Positions 29,117 to 38,677 of a stretch of 64,000 nucleotides of DNA are shown in pieces. Numbering within the stretch: position 1 is the first letter of the stretch; each line of letters starts with the position of its first letter. The notes below the pieces were generated by a model that ran no database searches, was not told the DNA's origin, and worked only from the letters and a program-made list of their open reading frames with translations. Source of the stretch: Pseudomonas farris (GTDB taxonomy: Bacteria; Pseudomonadota; Gammaproteobacteria; Pseudomonadales; Pseudomonadaceae); NCBI RefSeq assembly GCF_019145235.1, contig NZ_JAHSTV010000005.1, positions 372,001 to 436,000 of the forward strand. The letters run 5' to 3'. The translations under genes were made by a program, and so were the position numbers.

Positions 29117-31621
29117 ATGACCCGTTCCCCGTTTCGCCGTCTTGTGTTTGGCACCCTGCGCCGACTGCTGTACCTCTGGGTTCGCTCGGAGACGATCAAT
29201 CAGTCGTCGTTCACCCTTAACCTCGACCGCAGCCGGCCGGTGTTCTACGTCCTGCAAAATCCTTCATTGACCGACCTCGCCGTGGTCGATACCGAATGCA
29301 GCAAGGCCGGCCTGCCCCGCCCGGTATTGCCAGTATCGGTGGGCGCGTTGGTAGAGCCCGCCGCATTCTTTTACCTGACGCCGGAGCCCGACTGGCTCGG
29401 CCGTCAGGACAAGCGCGGTGCGCCACCGACCCTGACCCGTCTGGTCAGCGCCCTGAGCCAGAACGCCGCCGAAGACGCGCAGATCATTCCGGTCAGCGTG
29501 TTCTGGGGCCAGTCGCCGGACAGCGAATCGAGCCCGTGGAAACTGTTGTTCGCCGACAGTTGGGCGGTCACCGGGCGTTTGCGTCGGCTGCTGAGCATCA
29601 TGATTCTGGGGCGCAAGACCCGGGTGCAGTTCTCGGCGCCGATTCATTTGCGTGAACTGATCGATCACAACAAAGGCCACGAGCGCACCGTGCGCATGGC
29701 CCAGCGGATTCTGCGGGTGCACTTTCGCAACCTGAAAGCCGCGGTGATTGGCCCGGACATTTCCCACCGCCGCAACCTGGTCAAAGGCCTGCTCAATCAG
29801 CCGTCGGTCAAACAGGCGATCCTCGACGAAGCCGAGCGCGAGAACATCTCCCCGGAAAAAGCCAAGGCACAAGCCTTGCGCTACGGCAACGAGATCGCCT
29901 CGGACTACACCTACACCGCGATCCGCTTTCTGGAAGTGGTGCTGAGCTGGTTCTGGAACAAGATCTACGACGGGATCAAGGTCAACCACATCGAAGGTGT
30001 GCAGAAAGTCGCCCAGGGGCACGAAGTGATCTACGTGCCGTGCCACCGCAGCCACATCGACTACCTGCTGCTTTCCTATCTGCTGTTCCGCAACGGCCTG
30101 ACTCCGCCGCACATCGCCGCCGGGATCAACCTCAACATGCCTGTGATCGGCAGCCTGCTACGACGTGGCGGCGCGTTTTTCATGCGCCGCACCTTCAAGG
30201 GCAACCCGCTCTACACCTCGGTGTTCAACGAATACCTGCATACCCTGTTCACCAAAGGCTTCCCGGTCGAGTACTTCGTCGAGGGCGGCCGCTCGCGCAC
30301 CGGGCGCATGCTGCAACCGAAAACCGGGATGCTCGCGATCACCCTGCGCAGCTTCCTGCGTTCGTCGCGCATGCCGATCGTCTTCGTGCCGGTGTACATC
30401 GGCTACGAGCGCGTGCTGGAAGGCCGCACCTACCTCGGCGAATTGCGTGGCGCGAGCAAGAAGAAAGAATCGATTTTCGACATTTTCAAAGTCATCGGTG
30501 CGCTCAAACAGCGCTTCGGTCAGGTTGCGGTCAACTTCGGAGAGCCGATCAAACTGGCGGAGTTCCTCGACAGCGAACAGCCAGACTGGCGCCAACAGGA
30601 ACTCGGTCCGCAATTCAAACCGGCCTGGCTCAACGAAACCACCAACCGCCTCGGCGAGAAAGTCGCACAGCATTTGAATGAAGCGGCGGCGATCAATCCG
30701 GTGAATCTGGTGGCCCTGGCGTTGCTGTCCACCAGCCGTCTGGCGCTGGATGATCGCGCTATGGCGCGGGTGCTCGATCTGTATCTGGCGCTATTGCGCA
30801 AGGTTCCCTACTCCTCGCACACCACCCTGCCGGAGGGCGACGGTCGGGCGCTGATCGAGCATGTGAAGGACATGGACCTGCTGTCCGAGCAAAGCGATGC
30901 GCTGGGCAAGATTCTGTACCTGGATGAACAAAACGCTGTCCTGATGACCTACTACCGCAACAACGTGCTGCACATCTTCGCGTTGCCTTCGTTGCTGGCG
31001 AGTTTCTTCCAGAGCACCTCACGCATGAGCCGCGAGCAGATCCTGCGCTACACCCGCGCGCTGTATCCGTACTTGCAATCGGAGCTGTTCATTCGCTGGA
31101 CGCTAGATGAACTCGATGGCGTGGTCGATCAATGGCTCGAAGCCTTCGTCGAGCAAGGCCTGCTGCGTTTCGAGAAAGACGTGTACCTGCGTCCGGCACC
31201 GAGCTCGCGGCATTTCGTGCTGTTGACGCTGCTGTCGAAAAGCATCGCCCAGACCTTGCAGCGCTTCTACATGACCGTTTCCTTGCTGCTCAACAGCGGC
31301 CAGAACAGCATCAGCGCCGAAGAACTCGAAGACCTGTGCACGGTCATGGCCCAGCGCCTGTCGATCCTCCACGGCCTGAACGCCCCGGAGTTCTTCGACA
31401 AGAGCCTGTTCCGTCACTTCATCCAGACAATGCTGGACCTCGACGTGCTGCGCCGCGACGAGGCCGGCAAGTTGAGCTATCACGAACTGTTAGGCGAACT
31501 GGCCGAAGGCGCCGCCAAACGGGTATTGCCAGCGGAGATCCGCTTGTCGATCCGTCAGGTGGCGCTGCATCGCAGTGAAGATGCGGCGGATCAAGTCGCG
31601 GCTCCCGCGCAGACCGTCTAA
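29117..31621 (+). CDS. plsB: Glycerol-3-phosphate 1-O-acyltransferase
   Basis: PlsB acylates position 1 of glycerol-3-phosphate, the first step of phospholipid synthesis, at the inner membrane. The 834 residues match the recalled length of the P. aeruginosa enzyme. The acyltransferase motifs are present: the HX4D motif in [16 protein letters not shown], the GAFFMRR region ([15 protein letters not shown]), [16 protein letters not shown], and [14 protein letters not shown]. The N-terminus ([20 protein letters not shown]) is basic and amphipathic. The ribosome site is weak, and a terminator-like hairpin lies directly upstream. Confidence 0.96.
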   Translation: MTRSPFRRLVFGTLRRLLYLWVRSETINQSSFTLNLDRSRPVFYVLQNPSLTDLAVVDTECSKAGLPRPVLPVSVGALVEPAAFFYLTPEPDWLGRQDKRGAPPTLTRLVSALSQNAAEDAQIIPVSVFWGQSPDSESSPWKLLFADSWAVTGRLRRLLSIMILGRKTRVQFSAPIHLRELIDHNKGHERTVRMAQRILRVHFRNLKAAVIGPDISHRRNLVKGLLNQPSVKQAILDEAERENISPEKAKAQALRYGNEIASDYTYTAIRFLEVVLSWFWNKIYDGIKVNHIEGVQKVAQGHEVIYVPCHRSHIDYLLLSYLLFRNGLTPPHIAAGINLNMPVIGSLLRRGGAFFMRRTFKGNPLYTSVFNEYLHTLFTKGFPVEYFVEGGRSRTGRMLQPKTGMLAITLRSFLRSSRMPIVFVPVYIGYERVLEGRTYLGELRGASKKKESIFDIFKVIGALKQRFGQVAVNFGEPIKLAEFLDSEQPDWRQQELGPQFKPAWLNETTNRLGEKVAQHLNEAAAINPVNLVALALLSTSRLALDDRAMARVLDLYLALLRKVPYSSHTTLPEGDGRALIEHVKDMDLLSEQSDALGKILYLDEQNAVLMTYYRNNVLHIFALPSLLASFFQSTSRMSREQILRYTRALYPYLQSELFIRWTLDELDGVVDQWLEAFVEQGLLRFEKDVYLRPAPSSRHFVLLTLLSKSIAQTLQRFYMTVSLLLNSGQNSISAEELEDLCTVMAQRLSILHGLNAPEFFDKSLFRHFIQTMLDLDVLRRDEAGKLSYHELLGELAEGAAKRVLPAEIRLSIRQVALHRSEDAADQVAAPAQTV

Positions 31622-31630
31622 ATTCCTACA

Positions 31631-31656
31631 GGCGCCAGGCTTCTTCTGGCGCCTTT
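31631..31656 (+). terminator. Hairpin between plsB and the YbaY-like gene
   Basis: GGCGCCAG and CTGGCGCC form an 8-bp perfect stem around GCTTCTT, followed by TTT. It begins 10 bases after the plsB stop and lies 17 bases before the next start. Confidence 0.6.
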
Positions 31657-31672
31657 GATACGGAGATCTTTG

Positions 31673-32071
31673 ATGAAAAAACTCTCTCTTGTTCTGCTGA
31701 CTGCCCTGCTCGGTGCCTGTCAGTCGACACAACCGATCGCCAACGCCAGCCTCGACGGCGAAGTGTTCTACTTGCAACGCATTGCTCTGCCACCGAACGC
31801 GACCTTGAGCGTCAGCTTGCAAGATGTGTCCTTGGCCGACGCACCGGCGGTAGTGCTCGACGAGCAGAAAGGCCCGGTCAAGGGCCAAGTGCCGTTGCCA
31901 TTCCATTTGAGCTACGATCCGGCGCAGGTCAAACCCGGCCATCGCTACTCGGTCAGCGCCCGCATCGAAGTGGACGGCAATCTGATGTTCATCACCACTG
32001 AAAATCACGCCGTGAAACTGGACGGCAAAGATCCGCAACCACTGAAAATCCGCGTCGACGCAGCACGTTAA
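31673..32071 (+). CDS. YbaY-family lipoprotein
   Basis: A 132-residue lipoprotein. It starts MKKLSLVLLTALLGACQSTQ with a signal peptide and a lipobox (LGAC) at residues 13-16. The mature part is a single beta-sandwich of the YbaY type (type III secretion lipoprotein-like, DUF/lipo family) with VFYLQRIALPPNATLSVSLQ and the GHRYSVSARIEVDG segment. Residue +2 after Cys is Gln-Ser, not Asp, so outer-membrane sorting is expected. Precise function is unknown. It is 27 bases before the DUF4197 gene and probably shares its transcript. Confidence 0.85.
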   Translation: MKKLSLVLLTALLGACQSTQPIANASLDGEVFYLQRIALPPNATLSVSLQDVSLADAPAVVLDEQKGPVKGQVPLPFHLSYDPAQVKPGHRYSVSARIEVDGNLMFITTENHAVKLDGKDPQPLKIRVDAAR

Positions 32072-32098
32072 CTCTCTTTTATGAACAAGGAAGCCGCC

Positions 32099-32788
32099 AT
32101 GCTCCGCCCTACCCTTCGCTTCGCCGGCCTGTGCGCAGGCTTGATGATCTGCGCCAACGCCCTGGCCCTGTCGCTCAATGACCTGTCGCAACAAGATGCC
32201 ACCGGCGGTCTCAAGGACGCCCTGACTCAAGGCGCGCAACTGGCCGTTAAACAACTCGGCACACCCGGCGGCTTCAGCAACAACCCGGACGTGAAGATCG
32301 AACTGCCGGGCAAGCTGGGTAAAGTCGCCAAGAAAATGAAACAGTTCGGCATGGGTGATCAGGTCGATCAACTGGAAACCAGTATGAACAAAGCGGCTGA
32401 AACGGCCGTGACGCAAGCCCAGCCGATCCTGGTAGATGCGGTGAAGAAAATGACCGTGGAAGATGCCAAGGGGATCCTCAGCGGCGGCAAGGACTCGGCC
32501 ACTCAGTACCTGAGCAAAAGCAGCCGCGAACAGATCCGCACCAAGTTCCTGCCGATCGTCAAACAAGCCACCGATCAAGTCGGCCTGGCGCAGCAGTACA
32601 ACGCATTCGCCGGACAAGCCGCGACCTTGGGCGCGCTGGATGCGAAAAATGCCAACATCGAAAGCTATGTGACCGAGCAAGCGTTGAACGGTTTGTTCGA
32701 GATGATTGGCAAGCAGGAAGAAACCATTCGCCAGAACCCTGCGGCGGCGGCGACCGGTTTGGCGAAGAAGGTGTTTGGTACGCTCTAA
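32099..32788 (+). CDS. DUF4197 family periplasmic protein
   Basis: A 229-residue protein with an N-terminal signal peptide (MLRPTLRFAGLCAGLMICANALA). The start at 32099 is chosen over an ATG 6 codons upstream because the AAGGA site sits 8 bases before it. The mature part is largely helical and Ala/Lys/Gln rich, with the family segments GLKDALTQGAQLAVKQLG and YVTEQALNGLFEMIGKQE. The family has no established function. It appears paired with the YbaY-like lipoprotein, suggesting an envelope role. Confidence 0.85.
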   Translation: MLRPTLRFAGLCAGLMICANALALSLNDLSQQDATGGLKDALTQGAQLAVKQLGTPGGFSNNPDVKIELPGKLGKVAKKMKQFGMGDQVDQLETSMNKAAETAVTQAQPILVDAVKKMTVEDAKGILSGGKDSATQYLSKSSREQIRTKFLPIVKQATDQVGLAQQYNAFAGQAATLGALDAKNANIESYVTEQALNGLFEMIGKQEETIRQNPAAAATGLAKKVFGTL

Positions 32789-32804
32789 ACCTCAACTCCG
32801 ATCC

Positions 32805-32893
32805 TGTGGGAGCGAGCCTGCTCGCGATTGCGGTGTTTCAGCCACAGTTGATGTCGACTGACACAGCCTCATCGCGAGCAAGCCCGCTCCCAC
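32805..32893. repeat. REP pair between DUF4197 gene and fic
   Basis: TGTGGGAGCGAGCCTGCTCGCGA (32805 onward) faces TCGCGAGCAAGCCCGCTCCCAC ending at 32893. The spacer contains CAGTTGATGTCGACTGACAC, shared with the pairs at 28552 and 51926. It lies between convergent genes. Confidence 0.9.
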
Positions 32894-32898
32894 GAAAA

Positions 32899-34245
32899 TC
32901 AGATCATCGACGCTGCCCGCAGAAAGAATACCCACTCGCGCCCCATCTTCCTTTTCTCGAACACCTTCAACTCGACCAACCCGTTCAGGGTGGCCGACGC
33001 GGTGTTGTAAGAGCAGTTCAGATTCTCCTTCACATTGACCGCCGTGAACTCCTTGGCCATTCCACTCTTGGCCACTTGGTATACGGCTCGCTGTTTCTCG
33101 GTGAGCTGGTCGAAGAAACCTGACTCCAGCAGCCATCGATCAAAGCTTTCGGTGTAGGCAAGGCTTTTTCGATAAGCCTCAGTAAAAGCGCTGACTGCCC
33201 GGAAGATCACTGAACACTGGAAGTCGATGAAATAGGTCATGTCCAGATCATCGGCCTCGGTATTCAGATACGAGCGCCCATATTTCACCGGCGCATTGCG
33301 CAGCAACAGGCTAATCGCGATGTAGCGAAAGGCCGAAAAATCATTCTTGAACATGAACCAGTAAAACAGTGCCCGCGCGACCCGACCGTTGCCATCGCGA
33401 AAAGGATGCTCATAGCCCAGCGCAAAATGCAGCGCGATACCTTTGATCAATGGATGAAGGTAATCCACTTGATCGGGATCGTCGTGAGACTGGTTGATCC
33501 ACTTCGACAGCACCTGCAATCGTGACGCGAGTCCCGCTGCGGGGGGCGGCGTATGAACAGTGTTGCCCTCACCGTCCTGCACCACCACGTCATCGTTGAT
33601 CCTGAAAGCACCCGGTGAATATTGCGGGTCATCGATACCTTCAACGCCAACACGATGCATCGCCGTGATCAGTTCGATGCTCAAGGGGTCATAACGCTTT
33701 TCCCAAGCGAAGTTCATCATCTTGTAGTTGCCGATGACCATCCGCTCATCCGGCGTACGCGGCAGGCGTTTGCGCTTGAGCATGTCCTTGGCCACGCGGG
33801 TGGTGGTCGCCGCACCTTCGAGCTGGCTGCTGCTGATGGCTTCGTCTTCGATCAGATCGTTGAGCAGATAGCTGAAATGCGCTCGTTCGCCGATCTGTCC
33901 GGTCATGTATTCAAGGGCTGCCGTCGTCGCTTGTCGATCAACGGCCGAAACAGCTTTCTGGGCCAATGGGGTCAGCACAAATTTCCCCCACTGAATGGGC
34001 TCGCCCAATGGCAAAAGGCTGGAATACTGCGCGGTCCGGGCTTTCTTGACCAAGGCCCAGCACAGATTCGAATCCAGCCCCGGCGCCCAGCGGTAGCGCA
34101 ACTCATCGAACGGAAGATAGCGCCCCTGATCGTCCAGAGGCTTGAGCAGTGCGAGGTAGTCCGAGAGGCGTTCCTTGTGGGGAGATTGCCCCAAACGATC
34201 GAACACCGGGTCGGATCTGCCCTTCAGCATGGGCGGCTTTTTCAT
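32899..34245 (-). CDS. Fic family protein (probable AMP transferase, self-inhibited type)
   Basis: Fic enzymes usually transfer AMP from ATP to a Ser/Thr/Tyr of a target protein. This 448-residue protein has an intact catalytic motif HPFRDGNGRVAR at 280-291, and an inhibitory-helix motif SSQLEG at 139-144 that fits (S/T)xxxE(G/N), making it a class II Fic whose Glu143 would block productive ATP binding. An N-terminal helical region (1-120) precedes the Fic core, and the C-terminus (about 375-448) looks like a winged helix (SYNTASATLNGLVELKVFE). It faces the DUF4197 gene and follows mexK on the minus strand with its own upstream region. The target is unknown. Confidence 0.9.
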   Translation of the reverse strand: MKKPPMLKGRSDPVFDRLGQSPHKERLSDYLALLKPLDDQGRYLPFDELRYRWAPGLDSNLCWALVKKARTAQYSSLLPLGEPIQWGKFVLTPLAQKAVSAVDRQATTAALEYMTGQIGERAHFSYLLNDLIEDEAISSSQLEGAATTTRVAKDMLKRKRLPRTPDERMVIGNYKMMNFAWEKRYDPLSIELITAMHRVGVEGIDDPQYSPGAFRINDDVVVQDGEGNTVHTPPPAAGLASRLQVLSKWINQSHDDPDQVDYLHPLIKGIALHFALGYEHPFRDGNGRVARALFYWFMFKNDFSAFRYIAISLLLRNAPVKYGRSYLNTEADDLDMTYFIDFQCSVIFRAVSAFTEAYRKSLAYTESFDRWLLESGFFDQLTEKQRAVYQVAKSGMAKEFTAVNVKENLNCSYNTASATLNGLVELKVFEKRKMGREWVFFLRAASMI

Positions 34246-34271
34246 TATTGGTGTCTCAACAACTCACGAAA

Positions 34272-34310
34272 TTGAGTCTTGAGTACACCAGTGCACCTAC
34301 GTTGACTCAA
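34272..34310. promoter_or_regulatory. Inverted repeat upstream of fic
   Basis: TTGAGTC (34272-34278) and GACTCAA (34304-34310) are inverted copies 25 bases apart, 27 bases before the fic start, and TTGAG is repeated directly next to the first arm. This could be an operator, possibly read by the winged-helix part of Fic itself. That link is a guess. Confidence 0.35.
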
Positions 34311-34332
34311 TATCAGACGGATCTGAAATATG

Positions 34333-34376
34333 TGTAGGAGCCTGGACCACCTTCGCGGGCAAGCCTCGCTCCTACA
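34333..34376. repeat. Short REP element between fic and mexK
   Basis: TGTAGGAGCCTGGACC and CGCGGGCAAGCCTCGCTCCTACA form an imperfect REP hairpin. It lies 30 bases after the mexK stop and may help to end that transcript. Confidence 0.75.
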
Positions 34377-34405
34377 GTGGAGCTGCGTATACACGCCCCA
34401 AAGAG

Positions 34406-37400
34406 TCAGACCGGCTCTTGCTTGACCCTGAACCAAGCCGCATACAACGCCGGCAAAAACAGCAACGTCAACGCCGTCGCCACAATCAGCCCGCCCATGA
34501 TCGCCACCGCCATCGGCCCGAAAAACACGCTGCGCGACAATGGAATCATCGCCAACACCGCCGCCAACGCCGTCAGCACAATCGGTCGGAAGCGTCGCAC
34601 CGTCGCCTCGATAATCGCCTGCCAAGGCTTAAGCCCGGCCGCGATATCCTGCTCAATCTGATCCACCAGAATCACCGAGTTACGCATGATCATCCCGGAC
34701 AAGGCGATCGTCCCCAGCATCGCCACAAAACCGAATGGCTGGCGGAACACCATCAGAAACAGCGTCACACCAATCAGCCCCAGTGGCGCCGTCAGAAACA
34801 CCATCACCGTGCGTGAGAAACTGCGCAGTTGCAGCATCAGCAACGTCAGCACCACCACGATAAACAGCGGCACACCGGCCTTCACCGAGTTCTGCCCACG
34901 GGTCGAGTCTTCCACCGTACCGCCGACGTCCAGCAGATAGCCGTCTGGCAGCTCGGCGCGAATCGGATCGAGGGTCGGCATGATTTGCTGCACCAGCGTC
35001 GCCGGTTGTTCTTTGCCATAGATGTCGGCGCGAACCGTCACGTTGGGCAGGCGGTTGCGGTGCCAGATGATGCCCTCTTCGAAACCGTATTCCAGCGTTG
35101 CGATCTGCGACAGCGCCACGCTGCGACCGTTGTCGGTCGGCACGGCCAGGCTTGGCAGCAACGCCAGTTCGGTGCGCTCATGCACCGTGCCGCGCAGCAG
35201 GATTTCGATCAACTCGTTGTCTTCGCGGTACTGGCTGACGCTGGCACCGGTCAGCGAGCTTCGCAGGAAACCCGAGAGGTTTGCCGTGCTCACCCCCAGC
35301 GCCCGCGCGCGGTCCTGATCGACGTTCAGGTAAACGACTTTGCTCGGCTCCTCCCAGTCCAGATGCACGTTGACCACGTGAGGATTCTCGCGAACCTTGG
35401 CCGCAACTTTGCGCGCCAGGGCACGGACGTCTTCGATGTGTTCACCGGTGACCCGGAACTGCACCGGATAGCCAACCGGCGGGCCATTCTCCAGCCGCGT
35501 GACCCGCGAACGCAGGGCCGGAAATTGTTCGTTGAGGGTTTCGATCAGCCAGGTGCGCAAGGTTTCGCGATCCTCGATGGTTTTGGCCAGCACGACAAAT
35601 TGCGCAAAACTCGCTGCTGGAAGTTGCTGATCCAGCGGCAGGTAGAAACGCGGCGAACCGGTGCCGACGTAAGCCACGTAGTTGTCGATCCCGGCGTGAT
35701 CCTTGAGCAGGCCTTCAAGGCGTTTGACCTCCTCGGCGGTGTTGCTCAAAGACGCCCCTTCGGCCAGTTTCAGATCAACCATTAACTCCAGTCGCCCCGA
35801 AGCCGGGAAGAACTGCTGTGGCACGAAACGGAACAGCACCACTGACGCGACGAACATCACGATGGTCAGGACGATCACCGTTTTGCGCCGACGCACGCAC
35901 CATTCCACCAGCCGTCTGACGCGCTGATAGAACGGCGTGCCATAAGGGTCGGGTTGGCCGTCGCCGATGCCATGCTTGGCGGCGTGAATTTTCGCCAGAT
36001 CCGGTAGGAGTTTTTCCCCCAGATAAGGCACAAAGACTACGGCGGCAATCCACGATGCCAGCAACGCGATGGTCACCACCTGGAAGATCGAACGGGTGTA
36101 TTCGCCGGTGCCCGATTGCGCGGTGGCAATCGGCAAGAAACCGGCCGCGGTGATCAATGTGCCGGTGAGCATCGGGAACGCGGTGCTGGTCCAGGCATAG
36201 CTGGCGGCTTTGACCCGGTCGAAGCCCTGCTCCATTTTGATCGCCATCATTTCCACGGCGATGATCGCGTCGTCCACCAGCAACCCCAGCGCCAGCACCA
36301 GCGCGCCGAGGGAAATCTTGTGCAGGCCGATGCCTAAGTAATACATGCAGGCGAACGTCATCGCCAACACCAGCGGAATCGCCAGTGCTACGACCATGCC
36401 GGTGCGCACACCGAGGGAGAAGAAACTCACCAGCAACACAATCGCCAGCGCCTCCACCAATACCTGAACGAACTCGCCGACACCGGTTTTCACCGCGGCG
36501 GGTTGATCGGACACTTTGCGCAGCTGCATGCCGGCCGGAAGGTTCTTCTGGATTCGGGCGAATTCGACTTCCAGCGCCTTACCCAGAATCAGAATGTCGC
36601 CGCCATCCTTCATGGCCACCGCCAGACCGATGGCGTCTTCAGCCATGAAGCGCATGCGCGGCGCCGGTGGATCGTTGAAGCCACGGCGAACGTTCGCCAC
36701 ATCGGCGATGCGGAACGTGCGATCACCCACGCGGATCGGGAAGTTCTTGATCTCATCGACCGTCTGAAAATTCCCCGAAACCCGTAGCTGCAAACGCTCG
36801 CTGGTGGTTTCGAAGAAGCCTGCGGTGGACATCGCGTTCTGCTCTTCAAGCGCCTGCTGCACCACCGCCAACGGCAACCCGAGGGTGGCCAGTTTGACGT
36901 TGGAGAGCTCGATCCAGATCTTCTCGTCCTGCAGCCCGAGCAGATCGACCTTGCCCACATCCTTGACCCGTTGCAGCTGAATCTGGACACGGTCGGCGTA
37001 GTCCTTGAGCACCGCGTAATCAAAACCTTCGCCGGTCAGGGCGTAGATGTTGCCGAAGGTGGTGCCAAACTCATCGTTGAAGAATGGCCCCTGGATGCCC
37101 GGTGGCAGGGTGTGGCGAATGTCGCTGATCTTCTTGCGGACTTGATACCAGAGCTCCGGGATTTCCACCGAATGCATCGAATCCCGAGCGATGAACGTGA
37201 CCTGAGACTCACCCGGGCGGGAGAATGAAGCGATCCGGTCGTACTCGCCGGTTTCCATCAGTTTCTTTTCAATACGCTCGGTAACCTGGCGCGACACTTC
37301 CTCGGCCGTGGCCCCCGGCCAGGTGGTGCGAATCACCATGGCCTTGAAGGTGAACGGCGGGTCTTCGCTTTGGCCGAGCTTGGTGTAGGACAACGCGCCG

Positions 37401-37477
37401 ACGACGGCCAGCAAAAGCATCAGGAACAGGACGATCTGACGGTTACGCAGCGCCCATTCGGAAAGATTGAAACCCAT
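34406..37477 (-). CDS. mexK: RND efflux pump, inner-membrane transporter MexK
   Basis: A proton-driven RND exporter of 1023 residues. It begins MGFNLSEWALRNRQIVLFL and shows 12 membrane helices in the RND pattern with two large periplasmic loops (about 35-330 and 555-860). The proton-relay Asp pair in helix 4 is in LGLLVDDAIIAVEMM. Sequence and context (plsB on one side, mexJ, a divergent TetR regulator and rsmJ on the other) match the mexJK locus of P. aeruginosa, whose pump exports triclosan, erythromycin and tetracycline. As there, no outer-membrane channel gene is present, so it must borrow one such as OprM. Substrates here are inferred. Confidence 0.85.
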   Translation of the reverse strand: MGFNLSEWALRNRQIVLFLMLLLAVVGALSYTKLGQSEDPPFTFKAMVIRTTWPGATAEEVSRQVTERIEKKLMETGEYDRIASFSRPGESQVTFIARDSMHSVEIPELWYQVRKKISDIRHTLPPGIQGPFFNDEFGTTFGNIYALTGEGFDYAVLKDYADRVQIQLQRVKDVGKVDLLGLQDEKIWIELSNVKLATLGLPLAVVQQALEEQNAMSTAGFFETTSERLQLRVSGNFQTVDEIKNFPIRVGDRTFRIADVANVRRGFNDPPAPRMRFMAEDAIGLAVAMKDGGDILILGKALEVEFARIQKNLPAGMQLRKVSDQPAAVKTGVGEFVQVLVEALAIVLLVSFFSLGVRTGMVVALAIPLVLAMTFACMYYLGIGLHKISLGALVLALGLLVDDAIIAVEMMAIKMEQGFDRVKAASYAWTSTAFPMLTGTLITAAGFLPIATAQSGTGEYTRSIFQVVTIALLASWIAAVVFVPYLGEKLLPDLAKIHAAKHGIGDGQPDPYGTPFYQRVRRLVEWCVRRRKTVIVLTIVMFVASVVLFRFVPQQFFPASGRLELMVDLKLAEGASLSNTAEEVKRLEGLLKDHAGIDNYVAYVGTGSPRFYLPLDQQLPAASFAQFVVLAKTIEDRETLRTWLIETLNEQFPALRSRVTRLENGPPVGYPVQFRVTGEHIEDVRALARKVAAKVRENPHVVNVHLDWEEPSKVVYLNVDQDRARALGVSTANLSGFLRSSLTGASVSQYREDNELIEILLRGTVHERTELALLPSLAVPTDNGRSVALSQIATLEYGFEEGIIWHRNRLPNVTVRADIYGKEQPATLVQQIMPTLDPIRAELPDGYLLDVGGTVEDSTRGQNSVKAGVPLFIVVVLTLLMLQLRSFSRTVMVFLTAPLGLIGVTLFLMVFRQPFGFVAMLGTIALSGMIMRNSVILVDQIEQDIAAGLKPWQAIIEATVRRFRPIVLTALAAVLAMIPLSRSVFFGPMAVAIMGGLIVATALTLLFLPALYAAWFRVKQEPV

Positions 37478-37483
37478 CGGGGA

Positions 37484-38584
37484 TTACTCCTTGTGCGCCA
37501 GATTGACCACGCGGTTGGAGCGATCCACCGGGCGCACTTGCTGCCCGTCGTGAAGCACATGAACACCGGCCGCCACCACCCAGTCGCTGGCATTCAGGCC
37601 TTCGAGCACCGGCACGGTTTTCTCACCGAATGCACCGACCCGAACCGGGGCTTTTTTCAAGGTGTTGTTGGCGCCGACCACCCACACATAAGTGGCACCG
37701 TTTTCCGCGGTGACCGCCGACAGCGGCACCGACAACGACACCACATCGGCGGTCTGGATGAACACCCGGGCGCTCTGGCCGAGTTCGGCGGGAACCTTGC
37801 CGGCGGTAAAAGCGATACGGGCGGCGAAGGTGCGGGATTTCGGATCGGCCGCAGGCGACAGTTCACGGATGCGTCCGGGGAAACGTTGATCGGGCTGGGT
37901 CCAGAGTTCCACCGAGACCGGCTGGCCGACCTTGAAACGACCGAAGCTCTGCTCCGGCAGGCTGATCAACACTTCACGCTCGCCATCGGTGGCGAGGGTA
38001 AACACGGTTTGCCCGGCCGCGACCACTTGCCCGACTTCTACCGCACGTTTGGCCACCACGCCATCCTGGGGCGCGCGCAGCACCGCGTAACTGGCCTGAT
38101 TGGTCGATACGTTGAATTCGGCTTTGATTTGCTTGAGGCGTGCTTCACCGGAGCGGTAGAGGTTTTCCGCGTTGTCGTACTGCGAACGGCTGACCATTTG
38201 CCGCTCCATCAGGGTCTTATAACGATCGCGCTCGGCGCGCACCAGGCTCAGGTTGGCCTCGGCGGCCGCGACTTGGGCACGGGTGGCTTCCAGTTGCAGG
38301 CGCACGTCCTGAGGATCGAGTTCCGCCAGAGGCTGGTCAGCCTTGACCCGCTGGCCTTCCTCGACCAGTCGTCGGCTGACTTTGCCGCCAATGCGGAAGG
38401 CCAGATCTGGCTCATAGCGCGCGCGGACTTCACCGGGATAACTTTCCATGGCCTGAGCCGAGGGCTCTGGCTGTACGACCATGGCCGGGCGGACGGTGAC
38501 TTGAGGCGCCTCTTCATGGCCACACGCAGACAATAAAAAAGCCAGACTGACCGGCAATGCGAGGGGCAAGGCATAGCGGAACAT
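37484..38584 (-). CDS. mexJ: RND efflux periplasmic adaptor MexJ
   Basis: The membrane-fusion partner of MexK, 366 residues. It starts with a lipoprotein signal (MFRYALPLALPVSLAFLLSAC, lipobox LSAC), then a lipoyl half-motif (RIGGKVSRRLVEEGQRVKAD), a coiled-coil hairpin (about 95-165) and the second lipoyl half (APQDGVVAKRAVEVGQVVAAG), then a beta-barrel and membrane-proximal domain. It precedes mexK by 6 bases in one operon. The promoter overlaps the palindrome described next to the TetR gene. Confidence 0.85.
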   Translation of the reverse strand: MFRYALPLALPVSLAFLLSACGHEEAPQVTVRPAMVVQPEPSAQAMESYPGEVRARYEPDLAFRIGGKVSRRLVEEGQRVKADQPLAELDPQDVRLQLEATRAQVAAAEANLSLVRAERDRYKTLMERQMVSRSQYDNAENLYRSGEARLKQIKAEFNVSTNQASYAVLRAPQDGVVAKRAVEVGQVVAAGQTVFTLATDGEREVLISLPEQSFGRFKVGQPVSVELWTQPDQRFPGRIRELSPAADPKSRTFAARIAFTAGKVPAELGQSARVFIQTADVVSLSVPLSAVTAENGATYVWVVGANNTLKKAPVRVGAFGEKTVPVLEGLNASDWVVAAGVHVLHDGQQVRPVDRSNRVVNLAHKE

Positions 38585-38618
38585 GGAGAAGGACCTTTCG
38601 CTAATGGTGCTTGGAATA

Positions 38619-38649
38619 ATTATACTGACCAGTATGTTATTAATAGCAA
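38619..38649 (-). promoter_or_regulatory. mexJ promoter overlapping TetR-type operator
   Basis: The palindrome ATACTG-AC-CAGTAT (38622-38635) is perfect over 6-bp arms. On the minus strand TATAAT (38624-38619) overlaps it, with TTGCTA (38649-38644) 19 bases upstream as a -35. On the plus strand TTGGAA (38611-38616) and TATGTT (38633-38638) could serve the TetR gene. A second half-site CAGTCCAGTATT lies at about 38656-38667. Binding there would repress both genes. Confidence 0.6.
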
Positions 38650-38677
38650 ACTCACCAGTCCAGTATTAAAGCGAAGA

